Part shown: positions 8,046 through 16,806 of the stretch, piece by piece
Numbering within the stretch: position 1 is the stretch's first letter
Layout: each line of letters opens with the position of its first letter
Translations under genes and position numbers: made by a program
Source of the DNA: CAIWHR01 sp963734055
GTDB taxonomy: Bacteria; Pseudomonadota; Gammaproteobacteria; Burkholderiales; Casimicrobiaceae
Reading direction: 5' to 3'
Length of the DNA stretch: 64,000 bases
NCBI GenBank assembly: GCA_963734055.1
Contig: CAVTFQ010000007.1
Span: 434,001 to 498,000, forward strand
Notes under the pieces: generated by a model
What the model saw: only the letters and a program-made list of their open reading frames with translations
What the model was told of the DNA's origin: nothing
Databases searched by the model: none

Positions 8046-10862
8046 TCAGCCCGCCGGCGGTGGCGCGTCCTTGTGCGTCGTCTCCACCATCTGCAGCGGC
8101 TCGTCGGCGATCGCGGCCTTCGGCGGACGGATGCGCCGCGGAGCGGCAGGAGCCTCGGGTTCCGCCGGGGACGGCGCCTTGAATTTCGTCTCGACGAGCT
8201 CCAGTCCGGATTCCGGAGGCAGCGCCAGCGTGACCGGCGGAAGCTCGGGGATCGGCCGCACGGGCGACGGAACGTGTCTCGGTTCTGCTGCCAGCGCCGG
8301 CGCCTCGATCCGCGGCTCGGGGGCCGCGGGTCGCACCGTCTCGACCGGTGCGGGCGCCACTGACGGAGGCACCGGCGGAGGCACAGCCTCCGTCGGGGCG
8401 TGGGTCGCGTGCCCCCCGTGCGCTTCCGGGTGCGGCCTTGCTTCCGGCGGCGACGCAGCGGTCAGCGCATCGGCAGGTGCGGCGACCTCGTGGGCGTGCT
8501 CCTGGCGATCGCCGCGATTGCCGCGACGGCGCCGGTCGCGGCGCCCGTGGCCCTCGCGCGGCGCGGCCTGGCCGGCATCGCCTTCACGAGCGACCCCGGG
8601 ACCCACGGCTTCGATCGCGGGAAGTGCCGCGTCCCCGGCCGCGGGTGCGTGCGGCCGCGGCTCCCGAGGGGCACGCGGTTCGCGTGGTTGACGCGGCGGT
8701 TGCGCACCGCGCGGCTCGCGTGGCGGTTGCCCGTCGCGCGGTTCGCGTGGCGGTTGGCCCTCGCGCGGTTCGCGTGGCGGTTGCCCGTCGCGCCCTTCGC
8801 GCGCCGGCTGTCCATCGCGTGCCCCGCCGCGTGCCTGATCGCGCCCGCCGTCGCGGCGCTGGCCGCCTTGCGGTTGATTTCCGCGGGAACCCTGATCGCG
8901 CGCGGCTCCTTGCTCGCGCGGTGCGCCGCCCTGCGGACGCTCGCCCCGACCGCGCCCCTCGCGACCTTCGCCACGACGGCTGTCGCGATCGCGCCCCTCG
9001 CGTCGATCCTGTCCGCGGTGACGCTCGCGCTCGCCGCGAACTTCTCGTTCGCGCCGGGGCTCGCGCGCCTCGCGCGGCTGCTCGGCGCGCGGAGGCGGCG
9101 CGGGAATGGCCGGCTGGGGCTGGAACCATGCACGGATCCGCGCGAGCCAGCCCGTTTCCGCCGGAGCGCCGACCGGTGCGGGCGCGGCGACGGGGATCGG
9201 CGGCGCCTCCGCCACGATCGGTGCCGGCTGCGCGGGCGTGATGCCCTTGACGACCGCTTCCTGCCTCGGCTCCTTCGCTTCTTCCTTGATCTGCTGCGCG
9301 ACGTCGGGCTCCTCCGGCTTCTCGGCCAGATCGAACGACGGCGGCAGCGGCTCGCTCTGGTTCAGGTCGTCGTGACGCAGCCGCTGAACGGTGTAGTTCG
9401 GCGTCTCGAGGTGGCGGTTCGGCACGACGAGCACATTGACGCGGAAGCGCGTCTCGATCGTCAGCACCTCGGTGCGCTTCTCGTTCAGCAGGAACGTCGC
9501 GACGTCAACCGGCACCTGCGCGATCACCTGCGCGCTGTTCTCCTTCATCGCCTCCTCCTGCAGGATGCGCAGGATGTGGAGCGCGGAGGACTCCGTGCCG
9601 CGGATGTGGCCGATCCCGTGGCAGCGCGGGCAAGCGATGTGCATCGTCTCGGCGAGCGCGGGCCGCAGCCGCTGGCGCGACAGCTCGAGCAGGCCGAAGC
9701 GGGAGATCTTGCCGAGCTGCACGCGCGCGCGGTCGTAGCGCAGCGCGTCCTTCATCCGGACCTCGACCTCGCGCTGGTTGCGCGCGCTCTCCATGTCGAT
9801 GAAGTCGATGACGATGAGCCCGCCCAGGTCGCGCAGCCGGAGCTGGCGGGCGATCTCGTCGGCGGCTTCGAGATTCGTGTTGAACGCGGTGGTCTCGATG
9901 TCGCCCGCCTTGGTGGCGCGCGCCGAGTTGACGTCGATCGACACCAGCGCTTCCGTGTGGTCGATCACGATGGCGCCGCCCGACGGCAGCGCGACCTGAC
10001 GCGCGTAGGCGGTCTCGATCTGGTGCTCGATCTGGAAGCGGGAGAAGAGCGGGACGTCGTCCTTGTAGAGCTTCACGCGGTTGACGTTGGCCGGCATCAC
10101 GTGCGCCATGAACTGCTGCGCCTGCTCGTAGATCGGCTCGGTGTCGATCAGGAGCTCGCCGATGTCAGGGTGGAAGTAGTCGCGGATCGCGCGGATGACG
10201 AGGCTCGACTCCTGGTAGATCAGGTAGGCGCCGGATTGCATCTTCGCCGCGTCCTCGACCGCGTGCCAGAGCTGCATCAGGTAGTTCAGGTCCCACTGCA
10301 GCTCCTCGGTGCTGCGGCCGATGCCCGCGGTGCGGGCGATGACGCTCATGCCCTGAGGAACGTCGAGGCCCGCGATGGCGTCGCGCAGGTCGTTGCGCTC
10401 CTCGCCCTCGACGCGCCGCGACACGCCGCCGCCGCGCGGGTTGTTCGGCATCAGCACGAGGTAGCGTCCGGCGAGCGAGATGTAGGTCGTGAGCGCCGCG
10501 CCCTTGTTGCCGCGCTCGTCCTTGTCGACCTGGACGATGAGCTCCATGCCCTCCCGGAGCTGGTCCTGCACGCGGCTGCGCCCGCCCTCGGACTCGCCGT
10601 CGTCGCCGTTGCCGCCGCGCGCACCCTTCAGGTACTGGCGGGAGATTTCCTTGAACGGCAGGAAGCCGTGGCGCTCGGCGCCGTAGTCGACGAAGCACGC
10701 CTCGAGACTCGGCTCGACGCGCGTGATGACGGCCTTGTAGATGTTGCTCTTGCGTTGCTCCTTGCTCGCGGACTCGATGTCGAGATCGATCAGCCGTTGG
10801 CCGTCGACGATCGCCACGCGGAGTTCCTCCGCCTGCGTGGCATTGAACAGCATGCGCTTCAT
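8046..10862 (-). CDS. rne: Ribonuclease E
   Basis: 938 residues. The N-terminal catalytic half starts MKRMLFNATQAEELRVAIVD and includes the S1 domain (YKAVITRVEPSLEACFVDYG). The metal-binding aspartates lie in LVSIDVNSARA (near residue 305) and VIDFIDM (near 348), and the Zn-link is CPRCHGIGH (near 410). From about residue 530 the protein is a low-complexity tail rich in Pro, Arg, Glu, Gln and Ala, which in RNase E proteins binds RNA and anchors the degradosome. The tail contains a 9-residue repeat (see 8709-8789). The enzyme makes internal cuts in mRNA, rRNA and tRNA precursors. It is divergent from rluC with a gap of 583 bases, as in many proteobacteria where the long rne leader mediates autoregulation. 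Confidence 0.97.
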   Translation of the reverse strand: MKRMLFNATQAEELRVAIVDGQRLIDLDIESASKEQRKSNIYKAVITRVEPSLEACFVDYGAERHGFLPFKEISRQYLKGARGGNGDDGESEGGRSRVQDQLREGMELIVQVDKDERGNKGAALTTYISLAGRYLVLMPNNPRGGGVSRRVEGEERNDLRDAIAGLDVPQGMSVIARTAGIGRSTEELQWDLNYLMQLWHAVEDAAKMQSGAYLIYQESSLVIRAIRDYFHPDIGELLIDTEPIYEQAQQFMAHVMPANVNRVKLYKDDVPLFSRFQIEHQIETAYARQVALPSGGAIVIDHTEALVSIDVNSARATKAGDIETTAFNTNLEAADEIARQLRLRDLGGLIVIDFIDMESARNQREVEVRMKDALRYDRARVQLGKISRFGLLELSRQRLRPALAETMHIACPRCHGIGHIRGTESSALHILRILQEEAMKENSAQVIAQVPVDVATFLLNEKRTEVLTIETRFRVNVLVVPNRHLETPNYTVQRLRHDDLNQSEPLPPSFDLAEKPEEPDVAQQIKEEAKEPRQEAVVKGITPAQPAPIVAEAPPIPVAAPAPVGAPAETGWLARIRAWFQPQPAIPAPPPRAEQPREAREPRREREVRGERERHRGQDRREGRDRDSRRGEGREGRGRGERPQGGAPREQGAARDQGSRGNQPQGGQRRDGGRDQARGGARDGQPAREGRDGQPPREPREGQPPREPRDGQPPREPRGAQPPRQPREPRAPREPRPHAPAAGDAALPAIEAVGPGVAREGDAGQAAPREGHGRRDRRRRGNRGDRQEHAHEVAAPADALTAASPPEARPHPEAHGGHATHAPTEAVPPPVPPSVAPAPVETVRPAAPEPRIEAPALAAEPRHVPSPVRPIPELPPVTLALPPESGLELVETKFKAPSPAEPEAPAAPRRIRPPKAAIADEPLQMVETTHKDAPPPAG
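8709..8789 (-). repeat. Three tandem 27-bp repeats inside rne
   Basis: Three adjacent 27-bp units with only a few differences encode repeats of the form REPRDGQPP in the disordered tail of RNase E. Degenerate further units of the same type lie on both sides. Copy number is likely to vary between strains by slippage. Confidence 0.8.
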
Positions 10863-11445
10863 GTGTTTGTCCCGGCGCGGATCCGGCCGGGCTTGCGGAG
10901 GACGAAGCGGGGCCGCGAAAGCGCGGCGGTGACGCTATCGGGCGGCGGACGCGAGCGGGGACAGCCGCGCCGGCAGCAACCGCTGCGGGCTTTCGCGAGA
11001 GGAGGGGAAGCGCTGGGCGTTCCGCATGGCGTGGGTCTCGATCGTGTCGAGGCTTCGCGTTCTCGTCGTGTCGGGTGTCTTGGTCGCGTTCAAGCGTTCG
11101 TACCCGGCCCCGGGGCCGCGCCAGGCGCGGCGGCAGGGCCGGTCACGGAATTCGTCGCTAAGTGCGCCGCGCAATGCGCCGCTTCGAACCGGCCGCGAGC
11201 CGGGTGCGGAGACTGCGCTCTTCATTTACCATCGCTGCTCTCACGGGGCGCAACGCCCGTGCGGTGAGCGGAATAACCGGCGGCCGAATTATGCGACATG
11301 CGACGGCCGACTTTGCCCCGCGAATTGCGGAGCCAACGCCCGGACCGGATCGGCCGGATCGTCATCGACGACTCCGACCTTGCCTTGGCCGCGCCCATCG
11401 CTGGGGGCGGGGGTCCGGACGTGCTGCAGGCGATATTGTAAAGAA
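10863..11445. other. Divergent intergenic region between rne and rluC, probable long rne leader
   Basis: 583 bases without a convincing gene. In E. coli the equivalent region carries a 361-nt rne 5' untranslated region that controls rne mRNA decay. Here a CATAAT -10-like box on the minus strand (11286-11291) would give a leader of about 415 nt, though no good -35 box accompanies it. The rluC start at 11446 is preceded by an A-rich stretch and no strong Shine-Dalgarno sequence. Nothing else recognisable is present. Confidence 0.4.
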
Positions 11446-12426
11446 ATGAAAGATTTAAGCAAGGATGCCGTCAATCGGCTGGCCGTGGGCGAGGATGGCG
11501 ACGGCCAGCGGATCGACAATTTCCTCCAGAAGACGCTGAAAGGCGTCCCCAAGAGCCACATCTACCGGATCCTCCGCAGCGGCGAGGTCAGGCTCAACCG
11601 CAGGCGCGCGAGTCCCGACACGCGGCTCGCTGCGGGCGACGAGCTCCGGATTCCGCCCATCCGGACCGCGGCGCCCTCCGCGGCGAGGGAACCCCGGACG
11701 CGAAGCGCGATCGCCGTGCCGCCGGTGCTCTACGAGGACGATGCGCTGATCGCGCTCGACAAGCCCTCGGGCCTCGCCGTCCACGGCGGCAGCGGCATCG
11801 CGTTCGGTCTGATCGAGCGGCTGCGACGAGCGCGGCCCGATGCGCCGTTTCTCGAGCTCGTCCACCGGCTCGACCGCGACACGTCCGGCGTGATCCTGGT
11901 CGCGCGCAAGCGCTCGGCGCTCATCGCGCTGCATGCGCAGTTGCGCGAGGGGTCCGTCGAGAAGCGCTATCTCGTCCTCGTCCGCGGCAAGTGGCGCGAC
12001 GCCGTGCGCAACGTCGAGCTCGCGCTCGAGTCGCGCGTCACCGGCGCGGGCGAGCGCCGTGCGCGGGTGGCTCCGGGCGGACGCCCGGCGCACACGGTGT
12101 TCCGCCGCGTGCAGACCTGGCCGCGGCACGTGCCGCCGCTCGCGCTGCTCGACGCCGAGCTCAAGACCGGCCGCACGCACCAGATCCGCGTCCACCTCAC
12201 GCATCTGGGGTTTCCGCTCGCCGGCGACGACAAGTACGGCGACTTCGCGTGGAACCGCATGCTGGCGAAGGAAGGGCTCAAGCGGATGTTCCTCCACGCT
12301 CACCGCATCCGTTTCGCGCACCCGGCGGACGGCCGGGAGATCGCCATCACTTCGCCGCTGCCGGCCGACCTCGCCGCGTACCTGGCGCATCTCGACGGCG
12401 ACGGGCGCGCCGGCGCCGATGCCTGA
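11446..12426 (+). CDS. rluC: 23S rRNA pseudouridine synthase RluC
   Basis: 326 residues. An S4 RNA-binding domain occupies about residues 20-75 (RIDNFLQKTLKGVPKSHIYR), and the RluA-family catalytic core carries the catalytic Asp in HRLDRDTSG near residue 143. The C-terminal LKTGRTHQIRVHL motif also belongs to this family. RluC converts U955, U2504 and U2580 of 23S rRNA in E. coli. I chose the ATG at 11446 (MKDLSKDAVNRL) because it gives the usual N-terminus; a longer reading from 11026 would run through the rne leader. The placement divergent from rne is the conserved one. It overlaps the next gene by 8 bases (ATGCCTGA), so the two are probably translationally coupled. Confidence 0.93.
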   Translation: MKDLSKDAVNRLAVGEDGDGQRIDNFLQKTLKGVPKSHIYRILRSGEVRLNRRRASPDTRLAAGDELRIPPIRTAAPSAAREPRTRSAIAVPPVLYEDDALIALDKPSGLAVHGGSGIAFGLIERLRRARPDAPFLELVHRLDRDTSGVILVARKRSALIALHAQLREGSVEKRYLVLVRGKWRDAVRNVELALESRVTGAGERRARVAPGGRPAHTVFRRVQTWPRHVPPLALLDAELKTGRTHQIRVHLTHLGFPLAGDDKYGDFAWNRMLAKEGLKRMFLHAHRIRFAHPADGREIAITSPLPADLAAYLAHLDGDGRAGADA

Positions 12427-13087
12427 CTCCCTCCCGCGGCGATTCCGGCTCCTGGTGTTCGACTGGGACGGAACGCTCGCCGATTCGACTTCGCTCATCG
12501 CGGGTTGCCTGCAGGCGGCCTGCTCCGACGTCGGGTTGCCGGTTCCGGACGACGAGGCGGCGCGGCACGTGATCGGCCTCGGTCTCGTCGACGCGCTGCG
12601 CCACGTCGCGCCGACGCTGCCGCGCGAGCGCTACGCCGAGCTCAGCGCGCATTACCGCGATCGCTACCTCGCGCGCGACGAGGAGATCATCCTGTTCGAC
12701 GGCGTGCGCGAGATGCTCGATGAGCTCGACGCCGCGGGGCACCTGCTCGCGATCGCGACCGGCAAGAGCCGCGCGGGACTTGCGCGTGCGCTCGCGCAGC
12801 AGCGCATCGCCGAGCGCTTTGCGGCGACGCGCTGCGCCGACGAGTGCTCTCCGAAGCCGCACCCGGACATGCTGCTGCACCTCATGGATAAGACTGGCGT
12901 GGAGGCGGAGTCGACGCTGATGATCGGCGACACCACGCACGATCTCGAGCTCGCGCGCAATGCGGGCACCGCGGCGGTGGCGATGACGCACGGCGCGCAT
13001 GGGTCCGACGAGCTCGCCCGCTTCGCGCCGCTCGCGACGGTGGAGTCGATTGCCGAGCTCCGCCGCTGGCTCCGCGCGAACGCCTGA
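12419..13087 (+). CDS. HAD-superfamily hydrolase, phosphoglycolate phosphatase-like
   Basis: 222 residues. The HAD nucleophile motif FDWDGTLADS (Asp15 and Asp17), a helical cap domain, IATGKSRAGL (motif II), KPHPDMLLH (motif III Lys) and GDTTHDLELARNAG (motif IV, near residue 168) are all present. The cap and size match the Gph/PpaX subgroup, which act on phosphoglycolate or pyrophosphate-type substrates in the cytoplasm. The ATG overlaps the rluC stop. A HAD phosphatase directly after rluC is common in Betaproteobacteria. The substrate cannot be assigned from sequence alone. Confidence 0.88.
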   Translation: MPDSLPRRFRLLVFDWDGTLADSTSLIAGCLQAACSDVGLPVPDDEAARHVIGLGLVDALRHVAPTLPRERYAELSAHYRDRYLARDEEIILFDGVREMLDELDAAGHLLAIATGKSRAGLARALAQQRIAERFAATRCADECSPKPHPDMLLHLMDKTGVEAESTLMIGDTTHDLELARNAGTAAVAMTHGAHGSDELARFAPLATVESIAELRRWLRANA

Positions 13088-13113
13088 GCTGCGCCGGAGC
13101 GGCGGCCAGCGGC

Positions 13114-13911
13114 TCACTGCTTGGCGGCGAGGAGCCCCTGCCGGACGGCCTTGGCGATCGCTTCCTGGCGGTTGCGGACGCCGAGCTTGCTGATCATGTT
13201 GCTGAAGTGGAAGTCGACCGTGCGCGAGGCGACGCCGAGCTTGCCCCCGATCTCGACGCTGCTCATGCCGCAGGAGGCGAGCTCGAGGCACTGCCGCTCG
13301 CGCGGACTCAGCGGAATCCCCTCGGTCGCGGGAGCGAGACCCTTCTCGATGACGCCTTTGACGAACAGGTCGTTGAAGTACTGCCCGAACAGCACGATCT
13401 CCCCGAGGTTGCTCGCGATCTCGTCCCGGCGCGCCCGATCCATGAGCGGCCGCGACGAGTTCAGCGCGACGAGGTTGCGCGACGGATGGACCGAATAGAC
13501 GGAGAAAGCGACGCCGCTGCGGAGGCCGAACGCGGCCGCATTCTCGAGGAACTCGTCGCTCCTGACGCTTCTGCCGCGCTCGCTCGCCTGGTCCCAGACG
13601 AGGGGAAGTGCATTGTCGAAGACGAAGCTGACCCGCGGGTCGCACTCGACGTACGCGCACTGGTCGTAGCGAACGACCCAGGCTGTCGGCAGCGTGGTAA
13701 ACACGTACATCCGCTCGTCGTTGTCGGGGCGGAGGTGATAGTTGGCCGTCGCGTAGGTGAAGTCGTCGAAGCCGAATCGGCGGACGATCGCCTGCAGCGG
13801 CGCGATGATGTCGTCGCCGCGCTCGGCGGCTTGCACGAGGGGCCGGACGACCGGCGGCAGGTACCGTGACCGGTCGACGATGACCGGACCGAGATGCAGG
13901 ACCTTGAGCAC
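13114..13911 (-). CDS. LuxR-type transcriptional regulator with an autoinducer-binding-like domain
   Basis: 265 residues. The C-terminal 60 residues form a LuxR/GerE helix-turn-helix (LSPRERQCLELASCGMSSVE, then SRTVDFHFSNMISKLGVRNR). The N-terminal 170 residues resemble the acyl-homoserine-lactone-binding fold, with aromatic residues in FTYATANYHL and a WVVRYDQ segment. GTG at 13911 is chosen as start because GGGGGAGG lies 5 to 6 bases upstream; a longer ATG start at 13968 has no such site. No LuxI-type synthase is in the window, so this is a candidate LuxR solo. It converges on the HAD gene and no regulated neighbour is obvious. Confidence 0.85.
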   Translation of the reverse strand: MLKVLHLGPVIVDRSRYLPPVVRPLVQAAERGDDIIAPLQAIVRRFGFDDFTYATANYHLRPDNDERMYVFTTLPTAWVVRYDQCAYVECDPRVSFVFDNALPLVWDQASERGRSVRSDEFLENAAAFGLRSGVAFSVYSVHPSRNLVALNSSRPLMDRARRDEIASNLGEIVLFGQYFNDLFVKGVIEKGLAPATEGIPLSPRERQCLELASCGMSSVEIGGKLGVASRTVDFHFSNMISKLGVRNRQEAIAKAVRQGLLAAKQ

Positions 13912-13981
13912 GATGACCTCCCCCGATCGACGCAGGCGGTGTCGTCGGTCTTTTCGCCGACGCGGCACTGCGGACGACGGT

Positions 13982-14009
13982 ATGCTACAAGCGCTTCGGA
14001 GTGCGTCAA
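13982..14009 (-). promoter_or_regulatory. Probable sigma-70 promoter of the LuxR gene
   Basis: On the minus strand TTGACG (14009-14004) and TAGCAT (13987-13982) are separated by 16 bases. Transcription would start near 13975, about 64 bases before the GTG. Confidence 0.45.
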
Positions 14010-14054
14010 GCCCCCCGGTCGGCGTGGGCCCTCGTGGGAGGAGGATGCAGACCG

Positions 14055-14495
14055 CTATTGCGGCGGTTTAGGCAACCCGTCGACGCGGTCGCCCGAGCCG
14101 ATCCCGTGCTCGGCGAACCAGCCCTTGCGCATCTCGAGCGCGTACTGCGCGGGTCCGGCCGACCAGTGTCGCGATTCGTTCTGCGGCGCCATGTCGGCAA
14201 TGTTCACGATCCGCCCGTCGCTGCCGATGAACGCGATCGACAGCGGGATGAACGTGTTCTTCATCCAGAACGCCTGCGGCTCCGGGCGTTCGAACACGAA
14301 GATCATGCCGTGGTCCGGCTTGAGGCTGAAACGGTACATGAGGCCGACGCTGCGCTGCTCGGGCGTGGCCGCGACCTCGGCCACGAGCTTCTGGCTGCCA
14401 ATCGTCAACGTCGTCGCGGGAAGCTCGACGACGGCAGGCGCGGCGGCGGCGACCGGGGCAGCGGCCAGCAACAGGGCGGCGAGGCGACGTTTCAT
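14055..14495 (-). CDS. DUF192 family exported protein
   Basis: 146 residues with a cleavable signal peptide (MKRRLAALLLAAAPVAAAAP). The mature part carries the DUF192 core: VAATPEQRSVGLMYR, GMIFVFERPEPQAFWMKNT, PLSIAFIGSDGRIVNI and ALEMRKGWFAEHGI. The fold is known from structures but the biochemical role is not. Its start codon overlaps the stop of the upstream MFS gene (ATGA), so the two are cotranscribed and translationally coupled. It is likely periplasmic. In Betaproteobacteria these small proteins are often the last gene of an operon. Confidence 0.88.
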   Translation of the reverse strand: MKRRLAALLLAAAPVAAAAPAVVELPATTLTIGSQKLVAEVAATPEQRSVGLMYRFSLKPDHGMIFVFERPEPQAFWMKNTFIPLSIAFIGSDGRIVNIADMAPQNESRHWSAGPAQYALEMRKGWFAEHGIGSGDRVDGLPKPPQ

Positions 14496-15703
14496 GGTTT
14501 CCACTTCCGGAGTTGCGCCCGCGAGCGGCGCTGATAGACGAGCCAGAGCGTGAAGCTTGCCACGGCCGCGCCCGCCATACCAAGCGCGAGCGCCGACAGG
14601 GAGCGCACGAGAAGCGGCGCGATCGTGCCGGCGACGACGGCCGACAACGCGAAGTGCACGGAGCCCTGCAGCGACGAGGCCATGCCGCGCATCGTCGGGA
14701 ACAGATCGAGCATCAGCAGCGTGGCCGACGGCATGACCAGCGCGGAGCCGATGCAGAAGACGCAGATCGGCAGCACGTTCCACGCGACGCCGGGCGGCAG
14801 CGCCCAGCACGTCAGCAGATTGAGGGCGACGCCGGTGAAGATCAGCGCGTAGCCCGTGCGGACCGTCCGTTGCGGCGAGCGGCGGCCGGCGAAGCGGCCC
14901 GACAGGATCGCGCCCAGCATGATCCCGCCGATCATCGGCACGAACAGCCAGGCGAAGCCCCACGTCGTCACGCCGAGGAGGTCGATCAGGAACGCGGGGG
15001 CGCCGGCGATGTAGATGAAGAAGCCCGCGAAGTTGAGCGCCAGCATCGACGCGAGCAGCGCGAAGTCGAGGGTCCGGAGCACGGTGCGGTAGTTGCGCCA
15101 CAGCGCACGCGGATGGAGCGGCTGCCGCGCCGCGCGCGGGAGCGTCTCGGGCAGCCGCAGCAAGGCCCACACGAACACGGCGGCGACGAGGGCGAGCAGC
15201 ATCCAGAAGATCGCGCGCCAGCCGAAGACGTTGAGCATCGCGCCGCCCAGGACCGGCGCGACGGCCGGGGCGATCCCGAACACGAGCGTCATCTGCGACA
15301 TGAGGCGCTGGGCTTCGGGTCCCTGGAAGCGGTCCCGCACGATCGCGCGCCCGACGACGAGGCCGGTGCCGGCCGACAGCCCCTGCAGCACGCGAAAGAG
15401 CCACAGCGACTCGATGTTGCCGGCGATCGCGCACCCGAGCGTCGCGAACGCGTAGACGACGAGGCCGCCGAGCACGACCGGACGCCGGCCGAGCGCGTCG
15501 GACAGCGCGCCGTGCCAAAGCATCATGATCGCGTAGGCCGCGAGGTACGCGGAAAGCGTTTGCTGGACCGCGAGCGGCGCCGCGCCGAACTCCAGGGCGA
15601 TCGCGGGAAAGGCGGGCAGATAGGCGTCGATCGCGAACGGCGCGAGCATCGACAGCGACGCGAGGAGCGCGGCGAACGCCCACGTTCGTCGCGGTTCGGC
15701 CAT
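14492..15703 (-). CDS. Bcr/CflA family multidrug efflux transporter (MFS)
   Basis: 403 residues with 12 predicted membrane helices. The family signatures are PFAIDAYLPAFPAIALEFGA at the N-terminus and LSDALGRRPVVLGGL in the loop between helices 2 and 3 (MFS motif A). RVLQGLSAGTG and VVGRAIVRDRF also match drug:H+ antiporter-1 transporters such as Bcr (bicyclomycin and sulfonamide export). The protein sits in the inner membrane. The ATG at 15703 begins right before the first helix. It lies 53 bases downstream of cysB on the same strand and overlaps the DUF192 gene by 4 bases. The substrate is unknown. Confidence 0.9.
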   Translation of the reverse strand: MAEPRRTWAFAALLASLSMLAPFAIDAYLPAFPAIALEFGAAPLAVQQTLSAYLAAYAIMMLWHGALSDALGRRPVVLGGLVVYAFATLGCAIAGNIESLWLFRVLQGLSAGTGLVVGRAIVRDRFQGPEAQRLMSQMTLVFGIAPAVAPVLGGAMLNVFGWRAIFWMLLALVAAVFVWALLRLPETLPRAARQPLHPRALWRNYRTVLRTLDFALLASMLALNFAGFFIYIAGAPAFLIDLLGVTTWGFAWLFVPMIGGIMLGAILSGRFAGRRSPQRTVRTGYALIFTGVALNLLTCWALPPGVAWNVLPICVFCIGSALVMPSATLLMLDLFPTMRGMASSLQGSVHFALSAVVAGTIAPLLVRSLSALALGMAGAAVASFTLWLVYQRRSRAQLRKWKP

Positions 15704-15756
15704 CGTTCGCCTCGCGCCGGTGGCGCCGAGCGGCGGTGCGGGGGGGCGGAGGTCGT

Positions 15757-16698
15757 TCACTTCGCCGCGGACGCGGTCCCGGCGAGGGCAGCGTCGACCG
15801 CGGCGCGGTCGAGCGCCGGCGCGAAGCGCGCGATGAAGTCGTAGACGTAGCCGCGCAGGAATGTCCCGCGGCGCAGCGCGAGCTTGGTGGTCGACGGCGC
15901 GAACAGGTGGGCCGCGTCGAGCTGCTCGAAGGTGGCGGCGTCGCGCGCTGCGTCCCATGCCATCTTCGCGATGATGCCGACGCCGAGTCCCATCTCGACG
16001 TAGGTCTTGATCACGTCGGAATCGAGCGCCGTCAGCACGACGTTCGGCACGAGGCCGGCGGCGTCGAACGCCGCATTGATCTGCGAGCGGCCCGTGAAGC
16101 TGAAGTCGTAGGTGACGATCGGATGGCGCGCGAGCGCGGCCAGGGTCAACGGCTTGACCGCCGCGAGCGGGTGGCCGCGCGGCACGAGGACGCATCGGTT
16201 CCACGGGTAGCACGGCAGCGTGACAAGGTCGGCGTAGGTTGCGAGCGCCTCGGTCGCGATGCCGACGTCGGCGACGCCGCTCACCGTGTGCTCGGCGACC
16301 TGGGTCGGATTGCCTTGATGCAGCTCCAGCTTGACCTTCGGATACCGCGCCGCGAAGTCACGCAGCACCGGCGGAAGCACGTAACGCGCCTGGAGGTGGG
16401 TCGTCGCGATCGCGAACGTTCCCTCGTCTTCGCTCCTGAATTCGGCGCCGACACGTTTCAGGTTCGCGAGCTCCCGCAATGCGCGTCGCGCGGTCGCGAC
16501 GACCGCTTCGCCGGCAGGCGTGAGGGACGCAAGCCGCTTGCCCTGTCGCACGAACACGCGGACGCCGAGCTCATCCTCGAGCTGGCGCACCTGCTTGCTG
16601 ATGCCGGGTTGCGAGGTGTGCAGCGCTTCGGCCGCGTCCGAGACGTTGAGGCCATGATCGACGATGCCGCAGAGGTAGCGAAGCTGCTGCAGGTTCAT
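15757..16698 (-). CDS. cysB: LysR-family regulator CysB
   Basis: 313 residues, the normal length. The winged-helix N-terminus (MNLQQLRYLCGIVDHGLNVS, then SQPGISKQVRQLEDELGVRV) and the effector domain match CysB closely. ATTHLQARYVLPPV, GVADVGIATEAL, LPCYPWNR and VTYDFSFTGRSQI are characteristic of the CysB/Cbl group that binds O-acetylserine or sulfate. CysB activates sulfate uptake and cysteine biosynthesis genes. No sulfur gene is adjacent here, so it acts in trans. It is divergent from the YciO-like gene with 108 bases between them, a common arrangement for an autoregulated LysR gene. Confidence 0.9.
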   Translation of the reverse strand: MNLQQLRYLCGIVDHGLNVSDAAEALHTSQPGISKQVRQLEDELGVRVFVRQGKRLASLTPAGEAVVATARRALRELANLKRVGAEFRSEDEGTFAIATTHLQARYVLPPVLRDFAARYPKVKLELHQGNPTQVAEHTVSGVADVGIATEALATYADLVTLPCYPWNRCVLVPRGHPLAAVKPLTLAALARHPIVTYDFSFTGRSQINAAFDAAGLVPNVVLTALDSDVIKTYVEMGLGVGIIAKMAWDAARDAATFEQLDAAHLFAPSTTKLALRRGTFLRGYVYDFIARFAPALDRAAVDAALAGTASAAK

Positions 16699-16806
16699 GG
16701 GCCGTCTTAATGCCCGGAGCGCTGGCTGGAGAGGCTCGGTTAGAATCGGTGGAAATTATAGCGCCGCCTCCACGGGCCCGTTGCCGCTCCGCGGGCGGCC
16801 CCTCCC

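Noticed and set aside
8400..11267. A 955-codon open frame antisense to rne
   Set aside because: The opposite strand encodes a complete RNase E with catalytic motifs. Long antisense frames are expected in sequence of this GC content, and this one has no recognisable domain.
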